Origin: Nemophila menziesii | Taxonomy: Eukaryota; Streptophyta; Magnoliopsida; Boraginales; Hydrophyllaceae | Assembly: GCA_029959085.1 (NCBI GenBank) | Contig: JARWIR010000022.1 | Location: 62,001-126,000, forward strand | Reading direction: 5' to 3' | Length of the DNA stretch: 64,000 nucleotides | Shown here: positions 36,074 through 49,235 of the stretch, one piece after another | How positions within the stretch are numbered: position 1 is the stretch's first letter | Layout of the letters: each line of letters begins with the position of its first letter | Notes under the pieces: model-generated | Seen by the model: the letters and a program-made list of their open reading frames with translations, nothing else | What the model was told of the DNA's origin: nothing | The model's database searches: none | Translations under genes and position numbers: made by a program

Positions 36074-39000
36074 GAGGGAACAGTTCATTGAGTCTACAAG
36101 TCTTGTTCATTTTTCAAACAATTTGTAAGCGTTCGAAAGACTCTTGATTCTTTTCAAAGCCAGCGAAATTATTACAAACGTGACCTATTTCGCCACTTAT
36201 ATTGCAAAAAATTCCACCATCGCTAACTTGAGTGTTTCTAAGAGCGCCACCAAAACCAACATTGTTTTGTGGAAATGGAACCATATTGGTAGTCGCGAAT
36301 TGACGAGGACTAAAATTATCTAAGATTGTGTACCTAAATTTCCAAAACTGTCTAAGGGGTGTTTGAAATTTGGTTGAGCATCATGGCATGGTTTTTTTTG
36401 GTGGTAACAAGAATTGTACCAGAGATGGGTCAAGATTATTAAATAGTGTAGCTGGTGATGGTGAAAAAGAAGCAGAATAATCGAATGCTCCTTGTAAAAG
36501 CAAATTGTTCTGATCAACCTTGTTGAAACTGGGTGAAAAAGTTATGCTTTGGTGCTCAAGCATGTCGTTATTGTTAGCAATAACATTGTTATTATTGTTG
36601 TTATTTTTCATGTACCAATCTACATCATTTGTTGTACATACAAATTTTTTAATGGTGTTTAAAATTATTAGATAAGAAAAGAGTTTGAAAGATCTCAAAA
36701 GACTAACTTGATCTAGAAATTTTATAGATCACTCTCCATTATTGGCAATAACTATGATTGTAAACATACATATACCTATTATAAGTCGTCCTTATTAAGA
36801 ATTTAAGTTAGCAATGAATGTCGTAATTGGCATTAGAATCACTGTATTCAAGTTTTTAATTAAAAATATAATTAATATTATATAATTTATTCTAGTAAAA
36901 TATAAAAGAATTGTTATAATTATCTAATAAGATAAATGTTGACAAAATACATTATCAAAACAAGAAAATAGAAATGAAATCAAAATGTAACATTTAGGTT
37001 TTTCTAATTTCTAAATTAATTACATTTATGTACCGCATAATCTTGGGGTTAGTCTTTCATCCAATATTGGATGGTCCAATATATAAATACTGATAATTGG
37101 GCCATGCTTCATAATATAAATGGAATATTGGTCCATCCAATATTCTATTGAAGATTTTTCTCATTATTAGTACCACATTCATTATTTACCTCTAATCATG
37201 TTAGTTTCAAATAGAACTCTAACCTAGCGGCCTTTAAGTATACACATAACATACTAGCACCATTACCTATTATTTGTCTTGTTCTCTTATCTCTCTCAAT
37301 CTTCTTCTCTCTAGTCTGGTTCTTCGTATCAAATCTTTTTTGTTCACTATCACTTCATTCCTCTTTCATTCTTGTGTACTATTGTTGTTCTCCACTTCCC
37401 AAAATTACAACCTATTTTAAAGTAAGTGTAACTTGTATTTCAGATCGTTAGACTTTACATTTCAAAAAATAAAAACAAGGTACTTTTATAATATTTAAAA
37501 AATTAATTGATTGGGTAATTTTACAATATATTTTTTAATATTATTCATACTTGGTTGTAGAGTAATATTAAAAAATTTAACTGTTTGATCAATTGAACAA
37601 AAAAAGAGGGCAAACATTAGATTTGTTTAGGAAACATTACTTTTTGCATCTTTATATTTGTGAATATTAGTTGCACATTGTTAGCTTATATATCTATGGA
37701 TTTGTATTCATAAAATTGCTAAATACTTATTCAAATTTTTAACTGTAAATAAGTTAGATTTTATTTTTATAACAATTATTTTGGAAATCCTAATTTTGTA
37801 CCTTTACAAGTTTATAGTGTTAAATAAATTTTTTCATTATTGTAGATAAACTCTTGGTGGAACTTTGGAGATTATATCTCTGGTAAGTCCATAAACAATT
37901 GATTAATAGTAATCATGTCTAGTGAATTAAATATTTCTAAATCCATGATTTTTTTTCGAATTTCCTGTATACTTTAAAATGTCATGTTTGTCCACTTAAC
38001 TTTAGTTTAGCTGGGATTTTGCATTCTAGCATTGAGATCAAAAAAACTTTAGTTTTATTATATCATAAATATTTTTATTAGTATCTTTATAAGTAAAGTC
38101 TAATTATATGGGCTGGTTTTACCCAACTCTTTGAGAAGGTAAATCAAGAATAATATATATTGGTTCCAGAAATTGTTGGGGTAACTCTAGATAAAGTAAA
38201 AATATGTTTCCCCTTAGATTAATTCTGGTTAACCATTGGATACCTTCGATTGCATTCGATTTCCTTAGATTAACTTCGGATTATCCCTATTGATCAACAT
38301 TGGCCAAATTTTTTTTACACATGATAGAGTAAAAAATTACTTAGAATCTAGAAAAGATGAAGTCATCATTCTTCTAATTCATCAATATTATCTACTATAA
38401 ACGAATAAGATGAAATTAACAATTTATAAACCAATATGAATGTTAAAATTCGATACTTCATGAATCATATACTTCAAAAAAACTTACAATTCAAAGTATA
38501 ATGATTTATACATTACTTAACTTTCCCCAAAAAATATTAAAAAAAATTTCCTTTTACTTCATAAACCTTCAAAAGCCTAGATTAATTTGGGTCTTGTTAA
38601 TCATCTTGGGTGCTCGGTCAACCTATTCAACCCTATATATTTCTTTTCACACAAAATATGTTAAGTACATAAGTTATTTAGAAGCTTTAGGATTTAGAAA
38701 ACTAAGATTCATCATAGACCTTAAAGTTTTACTAATTTAGGGAGTGAACTGCAAACTTGTTGGGACTAAAATTCAAAGTGTTGTAGTTTTAGAGACTGAA
38801 ATATAAAGTTTAGTAGCTTCTGGAACTAAAATGCAAAATCTTAGTGGATTGAACCCCAAGAAGTTTTACTTATTTTTTATATCATTACGGTTTAGATTAT
38901 AAAATATCATTTATCTCCGATTAATTACATCCATTACCTCCTGAACTATGAGAAGATTGAGAACTTACCCCCCACTGTTTAAAATGGTATTGGTTAACCT

Positions 39001-39377
39001 CATTATTAGTTTTCGTGACTCGTCACCCCTGTTAACAGAAACCGTATAAAACCGCCGTTAGTTGGTCATGTGCCTGATTTTTTTAATAAAAAAATAAAAT
39101 TTTTTGATTTAATAAACATTTCCTATTAATTAAAAATAGTATATTTGGTAGTTCCTAATCACCTAAACTTTAAAAACACAAATTTAAAACAAAAATAATA
39201 AAGCATCATACACAAAATCATTCATTGGGAAAACTAGAAGAACCCTAATTTCAAAAATTCATGTTGCCCATTCTAGTAAACTCTTATGCCCATTAGAAAA
39301 TCCAAGCTTGTGTAATTTGGACTTTGCCTCATTTAAACGAACCTTAAATTTTTATATAAGTCTTGTTTATTTTTCAA
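36074..39377 (+). repeat. Monomer M12, C/D hybrid
   Basis: 3304 bp. Complete counterpart of the truncated M1. Gene fragment 36114-36767, hairpin 37063-37144, leader donor GTAAGT at 37422, mini-exon 37846-37882, sub-repeats from 38740. It carries the same C-to-D switch as M1, so the hybrid formed before the 36.24-kb duplication. One difference from M1 is T at 37241 against C at 1002. Confidence 0.95.
36114..36767 (-). pseudogene. Broken gene fragment, C-type copy (M12)
   Basis: Open stretch 36698-36381, same translation as in M1. Unlike M1, the downstream end with LQIV and the stop at 36116-36114 is inside the window. Confidence 0.45.
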
Positions 39378-42300
39378 GAGGGAACAGTTGAGTCTACAAG
39401 TCTTGTTCATTCAAACAATTTGTAAGAGTTCGAAAGTCTCTTGATTCTTTCCAAAGCCAGCGAAAGTAGTACAAACTTGACCCATTTCCCACCTTATATT
39501 GCAAAAAATTCCACCATCGCTACCTTGAGTGTTTCTAAGAGCCCCACCAAAACCAACATTGTTTTTTGGAAATGGAACCATATTGGTAGTCTCAAATTGA
39601 CGAGAACTAAAATTATCAGAGATTGTGTACCTAAATTTCCAAAACCGTCTAAAGGGGTGTTAGAAATTTAGTTGAGCATCATGGGCATGGTTTTTTTGGT
39701 GGTAAAAAGAATTTTACCAAAGATGGGTCAAGATTATTAAATAGTGTAGCTGGTGATGGTGAAAAAGAAGCAGAAGAATAGACCTTGTTGAAACTGAGTA
39801 AAAATGTTATGCTTTGGTGCTCAAGCATGACGCTATTGTTAGCAATAACATTGTTATTATTGTTGTTATTGTTCATGTACCAATCTTCATCATTTGTTGT
39901 ACATACAAATTTGTTAATGGTGTTGAAAATTATTAGATAAGAAAGAGTTTGAAAGATCTCAAAAGACGAGCATAATCTAGAAATTTTATAAATCACTCTC
40001 CATTATTGTCAATAACTATAATTGTAAACATAAATATACCTATTATAAGTCGTCCTTATTAAGAATTTAAGTTAGCAATGAATGTCGTAATTGGCATTAG
40101 AATCACTGTATGCAAGTTTTTAATTTAAAATATAATTAGTATTATACAATTTATTCTAGTCAAATAAAAAAGAATGGTTAATTATCTAATAAGATAAATG
40201 TTGACAAAATAAATTATCAAAACAAGAAAATAGAATTGAAATCAAAATGTACTATTTAGGTTTTTCTAATTTCTAAATTAATTACATTTATGTACAACAT
40301 AATCTTGGGGTTAGTCTTTCATCCAATATTGAATGGTCCAATATATAAATAGTTATAATTTGGCCATGCGTCATAATATAAATGGAATATTGGTCCATCC
40401 AATATTCGATTGAAGATTTTTCTCATTATCAGGACCACATTCATTAAATACCTCTAATCATGTTAGTTTCAAATAGAACTCTAACCTAGCCGTCTTCAAG
40501 TATACACATAACATACTAGCAACATCACCTATTATTTGTCTTTGTTCTCTTATCTCTCTCAATCTTCTTCTCTCTAATCTGGTTTTTCGTTTCAAATCAT
40601 TTTTGTTCACTATCACTTCATTCATCTTTCATTCTTGTGTACTATTGTTGTTCTCCACTTCCCAAGATTACAGCCTATTTTTAAACTAAGTGTAACTTGT
40701 ATTTCAAATAGTTGGACATTACATATCAAAAAAGAAAAACAAGGTACTTTTATGATATTTAAAAAATTAATAGATTCGGGAAATTTACAATATATTTTTT
40801 TATATTATTCATACTTGGTTGTAGAATAATATTTATAAATTTAACTGTTTGATTAATTGAACAAAAAAAGAGTGCAAAAATTAGATTTGTTTAGAAAACA
40901 TTACTTTTTGCATCTTTATATTTGTGAATATTAGTTGTACCTTGTTAGCTTATATATATCTATGGTTTTTTATTCATAAAATTGCTAAATACTTATTCAA
41001 ATTTTTAACTATAAATAAGTTAGATTTTATTTTTGTAACAAATATTTTGGAAATCCTAATTTTGTACCTTTACAAGTTTATAGTGTTAAATAAATTTTTT
41101 CATTATTGTAGATAAACTCTTGGTGGAGCTTTGGAGATTATATCTTTGGTATGTCCATAAACAATTGTTTATAGTAATCATGTCTAGTCAATTAAATATT
41201 TCTAAATCCATGATTTTTTTTCGAATTTACTGTATAGTTTAAAATGTCATGTTTGTCCACTTAACTTTAGTTTAGCTGGAATTTTGCATTCTAGCATTGA
41301 GATCAAAAAAACTTTAGTTTTATTATATCATAAATATTTTTATAAGTATCTTTATAAGTAAAGTCTAATTATATGGGATGGTGTTACCCAACTCTTGGAT
41401 AAGGTAAATCAAGAATAGTATATATCGGTTCCAGAAATTGCTGGAGTAACGCTAGATAGAGTAAAAAAATGTTTACCCTTGGATTAATTCGGGTTAACCG
41501 TTGGATACCTTAAATTGCATTCGATTTCCTTAGTTTTACTTCGTATTATCCCGATTGATCAACATTGGCCAAATTTTTTTTACACAGAGTAAAAAAATGA
41601 CTTAGAATCTAGAAAAGGAGAAGTCATCATTCTTCTAATTCTTCAATATTATCTACTATAAACGAATAAGATGAAATTAACAATTTATAAACCAATACGA
41701 ATGTTAAAATTCGATATTTCATGAAGCATATACTTCAAAAAAGTTACAATTCAAAGTATAAATATTTATACATTACATAACTTTCCCCAAAAACTATTAA
41801 AAAAATTTCATTTTACTTCATAACCCTTCAAAATCCTAGATTAATGAGGGTCTTGTTAGTCATCTCGGGTGCTTGGTCAACCTATTCAACCCTATATATT
41901 TCTTTTCACACAAAATATGTTAAGTACATAAGTTATTTAGAAGCTTTAGGATTTAGAAAACTAAGATTCATCATAGACCTTAAAGTTTTAATAATTTAGG
42001 GAGTGAACTGCAAACTTGTATGGACTAAAATGCAAAGTGTTGTAGTTTTAGAGACTGAAATATAAAGTTTAGTAGCTTTTGGAACTGAAATGCAAAATCT
42101 TAGTGGATTGAACCCCAAGAAGTGTTACTTATTTTTTATATCATTACGGTTTAGATTATAAAATATCATTGATCTCCGATTAATTACATCCATTACCTCC
42201 TGAACTATGAGAAGATTGAGAACTTACCCCCCCACTGTTTAAAATGGTACTGGTTACCCCCATTATTAGTTTTCGTGACTCGTTACCCCTGTTAACAGAA

Positions 42301-42636
42301 ACCGTAAAAAATCGCCGTTAGTTGGTCATGTGCCTGATTTTTTTAAGTAAAAAACAAATTTTCTGATTTAATAAACATTACCTATTAATTAACAATAGTA
42401 TATTTGGTAGTTCCTAATCACCTAAACTTTAAAAACACAAATTTAAAACAAAAATAATAAAGCATCATACACAAAATCATTCATTGGGAAAACTAGAAGA
42501 ACCCTAATTTCAAAAATTCATGTTGCCCATTTTAGTAAACCCTTATGCCCATTAGAAAATCCAAGCTTGTGTAATTTGGACTTTGCCTCATTTAAACGAA
42601 CCTTAAATTTTTATATAAGTCTTGTTTATTTTTCAA
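39378..42636 (+). repeat. Monomer M13, type B
   Basis: 3259 bp, the same length as M2. Gene fragment 39411-40031, hairpin 40325-40406, mini-exon 41112-41148 with GTATGT, sub-repeats from 41999. Like M2 it lacks a short CATA-like stretch after GGGAACAGTT that M16 retains. Confidence 0.95.
39411..40031 (-). pseudogene. Broken gene fragment, B-type copy (M13)
   Basis: Open stretch 39996-39679, same translation as in M2, including the 11-codon loss and SVMLEH in place of DVMLEH-like variants. Confidence 0.45.
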
Positions 42637-45600
42637 GAGGGAACAGTTCGTTGAGTCTACAAGTCTTATTCATTTTTCAAACAATTTGTAAGCGTTCGAA
42701 AGACTCTTGATTCTTTTCAAAGCCAGCGAAATTATTACAAACGTGACCTATTTCGCCACTTATATTGCAAAAAATTCCACCATCGCTAACTTGAGTGTTT
42801 CTAAGAGCGCCACCAAAACCAACATTGTTTTGTGGAAATGGAACCATATTGGTAGTCGCGAATTGACGAGGACTAAAATTATCTAAGATTGTGTACCTAA
42901 ATTTCCAAAACTGTCTAAGGGGTGTTTGAAATTTGGTTGAGCATCATGGCATGGTTTTTTTTGGTGGTAACAAGAATTGTACCAGAGATGGGTCAAGATT
43001 ATTAAATAGTGTAGCTGGTGATGGTGAAAAAGAAGCAGAATAATCGAATGCTCCTTGTAAAAGCAAATTGTTCTGATCAACCTTGTTGAAACTGGGTGAA
43101 AAAGTTATGCTTTGGTGCTCAAGCATGTCGTTATTGTTAGCAATAACATTGTTATTATTGTTGTTATTTTTCATGTACCAATCTACATCATTTGTTGTAC
43201 ATACAAATTTTTTAATGGTGTTTAAAATTATTAGATAAGAAAAGAGTTTGAAAGATCTCAAAAGACTAACTTGATCTAGAAATTTTATAGATCACTCTCC
43301 ATTATTGGCAATAACTATAATTGTAAACATACATATACCTATTATAAGTCGTCCTTATTAAGAATTTAAGTTAGCAATGAATGTCGTAATTGGCATTAGA
43401 ATCACTGTATTCAAGTTTTTAATTTAAAATATAATTAATATTATATAATTTATTCTAGTAAAATATAAAAGAATTGTTATAATTATCTAATAAGATAAAT
43501 GTTGACAAAATACATTATCAAAACAAGAAAATAGAAATGAAATCAAAATGTAACATTTAGGTTTTTCTAATTTCTAAATTAATTATATTTATGTACCGCA
43601 TAATCTTGGGGTTAGTCTTTCATCCAATATTGGATGGTCCAATATATAAATACTGATAATTGGGCCATGCTTCATAATATAAATGGAATATTGGTCCATC
43701 CAATATTCTATTGAAGATTTTTCTCATTATTAGTACCACATTCATTATTTACCTCTAATCATGTTAGTTTCAAATAGAACTCTAACCTAGCGGCCTTTAA
43801 GTATACACATAACATACTAGCACCATTACCTATTATTTGTCTTGTTCTCTTATCTCTCTCAATCTTCTTCTCTCTAGTCTGGTTCTTCGTATCAAATCTT
43901 TTTTGTTCACTATCACTTCATTCCTCTTTCATTCTTGTGTACTATTGTTATTCTCCACTTCCCAACATTACAACCTATTTTAAAGTAAGTGTAACTTGTA
44001 TTTCAGATCGTTAGACTTTACATTTCAAAAAATAAAAACAAGGTACTTTTATAATATTTAAAAAATTAATTGATTGGGTAATTTTACAATATATTTTTTA
44101 ATATTATTCATACTTGGTTGTAGAGTAATATTAAAAAATTTAACTGTTTGATCAATTGAACAAAAAAAGAGGGCAAACATTAGATTTGTTTAGGAAACAT
44201 TACTTTTTGCATCTTTATATTTGTGAATATTAGTTGCACATTGTTAGCTTATATATCTATGGATTTGTATTCATAAAATTGCTAAATACTTATTCAAATT
44301 TTTAACTGTAAATAAGTTAGATTTTATTTTTATAACAATTATTTTGGAAATCCTAATTTTGTACCTTTACAAGTTTATAGTGTTAAATAAATTTTTTCAT
44401 TATTGTAGATAAACTCTTGGTGGAGCTTTGGAGATTATATCTCTGGTAAGTCCATAAACAATTGATTAATAGTAATCATGTCTAGTGAATTAAATATTTC
44501 TAAATCCATGATTTTTTTTCGAATTTCCTGTATACTTTAAAATGTCATGTTTGTCCACTTATATTTAGTTTAGCTGGGATTTTGCATTCTAGCATTAAGA
44601 TCAACAAAACTTCAGTTTTATTATACCATAAATATTTTTATAAGTATCTTTCTAAGTAAAGTCTAATTATATGGGCTGGTTTTACCCAACTCTTAGATAA
44701 GGTAAATCAAGAATAATATATATTGATTCCAGAAATTGATGGGGTAACGCTAGATAGGGTAAAACAATATTTACTTAGGGATTAATTCGGGTTAACCGTT
44801 GGATACATTCAATTGCATTCTATTTCCTTAGTTTAATTTCAGAATATCCCTATTGATCAACATTGGCCAAATTTTTTTTTACACTTGATAGAGTAAAAAA
44901 ATTACTTGGAATCTAGAAAAGATGAAGTCATCATTCTTCTAATTCATCAATATTATCTACTATAAACGAATAAGATGAAATTAAAAATTTATAAACCAAT
45001 ACGAATGTTAAAATTCGATACTTCATGATTCATATACTTCAAAAAAAGTTACAATTCAAAGTATAAAGATTTATACATTACTTAACTTTCCCCAAAAACT
45101 ATTAAAAAAATTTTCCTTTTACTTCATAAACCATAAAAAGCCTAGATTAATTAAGGTCTTGTTAGTCATCTCGGGTGCTCGGTCAACCTATTCAAACCTA
45201 TATATTTCTTTTCACACAAAATATGTTAAGTACATATGTTATTTAGAAGATTTAGGATTTAGAAAACTAAGATTCATCATAGACCTTAAAGTTTTACTAA
45301 TTTAGGGAGTGAACTGCAAACATGTAGGGACTAAAATGCAAAGTGTTGTAGTTCTAGAGACTGAAATGTAAAGTTTAGTAGCTTCTGGAATTGAAATGCA
45401 AAATCTTAGTGGATTGAACCCCAAGAAGTGTTACTTATTTTTTATATCATTACAGTTTAGATTATAAAATATCATTGATCTCTGATTAATTACATCCATT
45501 ACCTCCTAAACTATGAGAAGATTGAGAACTTACCCCCCCCTGTTTAAAATGGTACTGGTTCCCCCCATTATTAGTTTTCGTGACTCGTTACCCCTGTTAA

Positions 45601-45933
45601 CAGAAACCGTAAAAAACCGTCGTTAGTTGGTCATGTGCCTGATTAAAAAAACAAATTTTCTGATTTAATAAACACTGCCTATTAATTAACAATAGTATAT
45701 TTGGTAGTTCCTAATCACCTAAACTTTAAAAACACAGATTTAAAACAAAAATAATAAAGCATCATACACAAAATCATTCATTGGGAATACTAGAAGAACC
45801 CTAATTTCAAAAATTCATGTTGCCCATTTTAGTAAACTCTTATGCCCATTAGAAAATCCAAGCTTGTGTAATTTGGACTTTGCCTCATTTAAACGAACCT
45901 TAAATTTTTATATAAGTCTTGTTTATTTTTCAA
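42637..45933 (+). repeat. Monomer M14, type C
   Basis: 3297 bp. Gene fragment 42677-43330, hairpin 43626-43707, leader donor GTAAGT at 43985, mini-exon 44409-44445, sub-repeats from 45305. It matches M3 apart from scattered bases, and it is the unconverted reference for M17. Confidence 0.95.
42677..43330 (-). pseudogene. Broken gene fragment, C-type copy (M14)
   Basis: Open stretches 43261-42944 and 43080-42883 in different frames. Same translation as M3 throughout the poly-Asn frame. Confidence 0.45.
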
Positions 45934-48900
45934 GAGGGAACAGTTCGTTGAGTCTACAAGTCTTGTTCATTTTTCAAACAATTTGTAAGCGTTCGAAAGT
46001 CTCTTGATTCTTTTCAAAGCCAGCGAAATTATTACAAACGTGACCTATTTCGCCACTTATATTGCAAAAAATTCCACCATCGCTAACTTGAGTGTTTCTA
46101 AGAGCGCTACCAAAACCAACATTGTTTTGTGGAAATGGAGCCATATTGGTAGTCTCGAATTGACGAGGACTAAAATTATCTAAGATTGTGTACCTAAATT
46201 TCCAAAACTGTCTAAGGGGTGTTTGAAATTTGGTTGAGCATCATGGCATGGTTTTTTTGGTGGTAACAAGAATTGTACCAGAGATGGGTCAAGATTATTA
46301 AACAGTGTAGCTGGTGATGGTGAAAAAGAAGCAGAATAATCGAATGCTCCTTGTAAAAGCAAATTGTTCTGATCAACCTTGTTGAAACTGGGTGAAAAAG
46401 TTATGCTTTGGTGCTCAAGCATGTCGTTATTGTTAGCAATAACATTGTTATTATTGTTGTTATTTTTCATGTACCAATCTACATCATTTGTTGTACATAC
46501 AAATTTTTTAATGCTGTTTAAAATTATTAGATAAGAAAAGAGTTTGAAAGATCTCAAAAGACGAACTTGATCTAGAAATTTTATAGATCGCTCTTCATTA
46601 TTGACAATAACTATAATTGTAAACATACATATACCTATTATAAGTCGTCCTTATTAAGAATTTAAGTTAGCAATGAATGTCGTAATTGGCAATAGAATCA
46701 TTGTATGCAAGTTTTTAATTTAAAATATTGTTAATATTATATAATTTATTCTAGTAAAATATAAAAGAATTGTTATAATTATCTAATAAGATAAATGTTG
46801 ACAAAATACATTATCAAAACAAGAAAATAGAAATGAAATCAAAATGTACTATTTAGGTTTTTCTAATTTCTAAATTAATTACATTTATGTACCGCATAAT
46901 CTTGGGGTTAGTCTTTCATCCAATATTGGATGGTCCAATATATAAATACTGATAATTGGGCCATGCTTCATAATATAAATGGAATATTGGTCCATCCAAT
47001 ATTCTATTGAAGATTTTTCTCATTATTAGTACCACATTCATTATTTACCTCTAATCATGTTAGTTTCAAATAGAACTCTAACCTAGCGGCCTTTAAGTAT
47101 ACACATAACATACTAGCACCATTACCTATTATTTGTCTTGTTCTCTTATCTCTCTCAATCTTCTTCTCTCTAGTCTGGTTCTTCGTATCAAATCTTTTTT
47201 GTTCACTATCACTTCATTCATCTTTCATTCTTGTGTACTATTGTTGTTCTCCACTTCCCAACATTACAACCTATTTTAAACTAAGTGTAACTTGTATTTC
47301 AGATCGTTAGACTTTACATTTTAAAAAATAAAAACAAGGTACTTTTATAATATTTAAAAAATTAATTGATTGGGTAATTTTACAATATATTTTTTAATAT
47401 TATTCATACTTGGTTGTAGAGTAATATTAAAAAATTTAACTGTTTGATCAATTGAACAAAAAAAGAGGGCAAACATTAGATTTGTTTAGGAAACATTACT
47501 TTTTGCATCTTTATATTTGTGAATATTAGTTGCACATTGTTAGCTTATATATCTATGGATTTGTATTCATAAAATTGCTAAATACTTATTCAAATTTTTA
47601 ACTGTAAATAAGTTAGATTTTATTTTTATAACAATTATTTTGGAAATCCTAATTTTGTACCTTTACAAGTTTATAGTGTTAAATAAATTTTTTCATTATT
47701 GTAGATAAACTCTTGGTGGAGCTTTGGAGATTATATCTCTGGTAAGTCCAAAAACAATTGATTAATAGTAATCATGTCTAGTGAATTAAATATTTCTAAA
47801 TCCATGATTTTTTCTCGAATTTCCTGTATACTTTAAAATGTCATGTTTGTCCACTTAACTTTAGTTTAGCTGGGATTTTGCATTCTAGCATTGAGATCAA
47901 AAAAACTTTAGTTTTATTATATCATAAATATTTTTATTAGTATCTTTATAAGTAAAGTCTAATTATATGGGCTGGTTTTACCCAACTCTTTGAGAAGGTA
48001 AATTAAGAATAATATATATTTGTTCCAGAAATTGTTGGGGTAACTCTAGATAAAGTAAAAATATGTTTCCCCTTAGATTAATTCTGGTTAACCATTGGAT
48101 ACCTTCAATTGCATTCGATTTCCTTAGATTAACTTCGGATTATCCCTATTGATCAACATTGGCCAAATTTTTTTTACACATGATAGAGTAAAAAATTACG
48201 TAGAATCTAGAAAAGATGAAGTCATCATTCTTCTAATTCATCAATATTATCTACTATAAACGAATAAGATGAAATTAACAATTTATAAACCAATATGAAT
48301 GTTAAAATTCGATACTTCATGAATCATATACTTCAAAAAAACTTACAATTCAAAGTATAATGATTTATACATTACTTAACTTTCCCCAAAAAATATTAAA
48401 AAAAATTTCCTTTTACTTCATAAACCTTCAAAAGCCTAGATTAATTTGGGTCTTGTTAATCATCTTGGGTGCTCGGTCAACCTATTCAACCCTATATATT
48501 TCTTTTCACACAAAATATGTTAAGTACATAAGTTATTTAGAAGCTTTAGGATTTAGAAAACTAAGATTCATCATAGACCTTAAAGTTTTACTAATTTAGG
48601 GAGTGAACTGCAAACTTGTTGGGACTAAAATGCAAAGTGTTGTAGTTTTAGAGATTGAAATGTAAAGTTTAGTAGCTTCTGGAACTAAAATGCAAAATCT
48701 TAGTGGATTGAACCCCAAGAAGTTTTACTTATTTTTTATATCATTACGGTTTAGATTATAAAATATCATTTATCTCCGATTAATTACATCCATTACCTCC
48801 TGAACTATGAAAAGATTGAGAACTTACCCCCCACTGTTTAAAATGGTATTGGTTAACCTCATTATTAGTTTTCGTGACTCGTTACCCCTTTAACAGAAAC

Positions 48901-49235
48901 CGTATAAAACCGCCGTTAGTTGGTCATGTGCCTGATTTTTTTAATAAAAAAATCAAATTTTTTGATTTAATAAACATTTCCTATTAATTAAAAATAGTAT
49001 ATTTGGTAGTTCCTAATCACCTAAACTTTAAAAACACAAATTTAAAACAAAAATAATAAAGCATCATACACAAAATCATTCATTGGGAAAACTAGAAGAA
49101 CCCTAATTTCAAAAATTCATGTTGCCCATTCTAGTAAACTCTTATGCCCATTAGAAAATCCAAGCTTGTGTAATTTGAACTTTGCCTCATTTAAACGAAC
49201 CTTAAATTTTTATATAAGTCTTGTTTATTTTTCAA
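45934..49235 (+). repeat. Monomer M15, type D
   Basis: 3302 bp. Gene fragment 45974-46626, hairpin 46922-47003, mini-exon 47705-47741, sub-repeats from 48599. Unlike M4 it continues through 49019 into the normal tail, and so shows the undisturbed D structure. Confidence 0.95.
45974..46626 (-). pseudogene. Broken gene fragment, D-type copy, 148-codon frame
   Basis: Frame 46626-46180 is among the longest in the window. It starts at MFTIIVIVNNEERS, passes the Asn run and LPPKKP, continues through CHDAQPNFKHPLDSF and ends at GNLGTQS then TAG. It stays open because the A tract has seven instead of eight bases and the upstream TGA is CGA (46588-46590 on the complement). It still lacks any recognisable domain, so I treat it as a fortuitously longer remnant. 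Confidence 0.42.
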
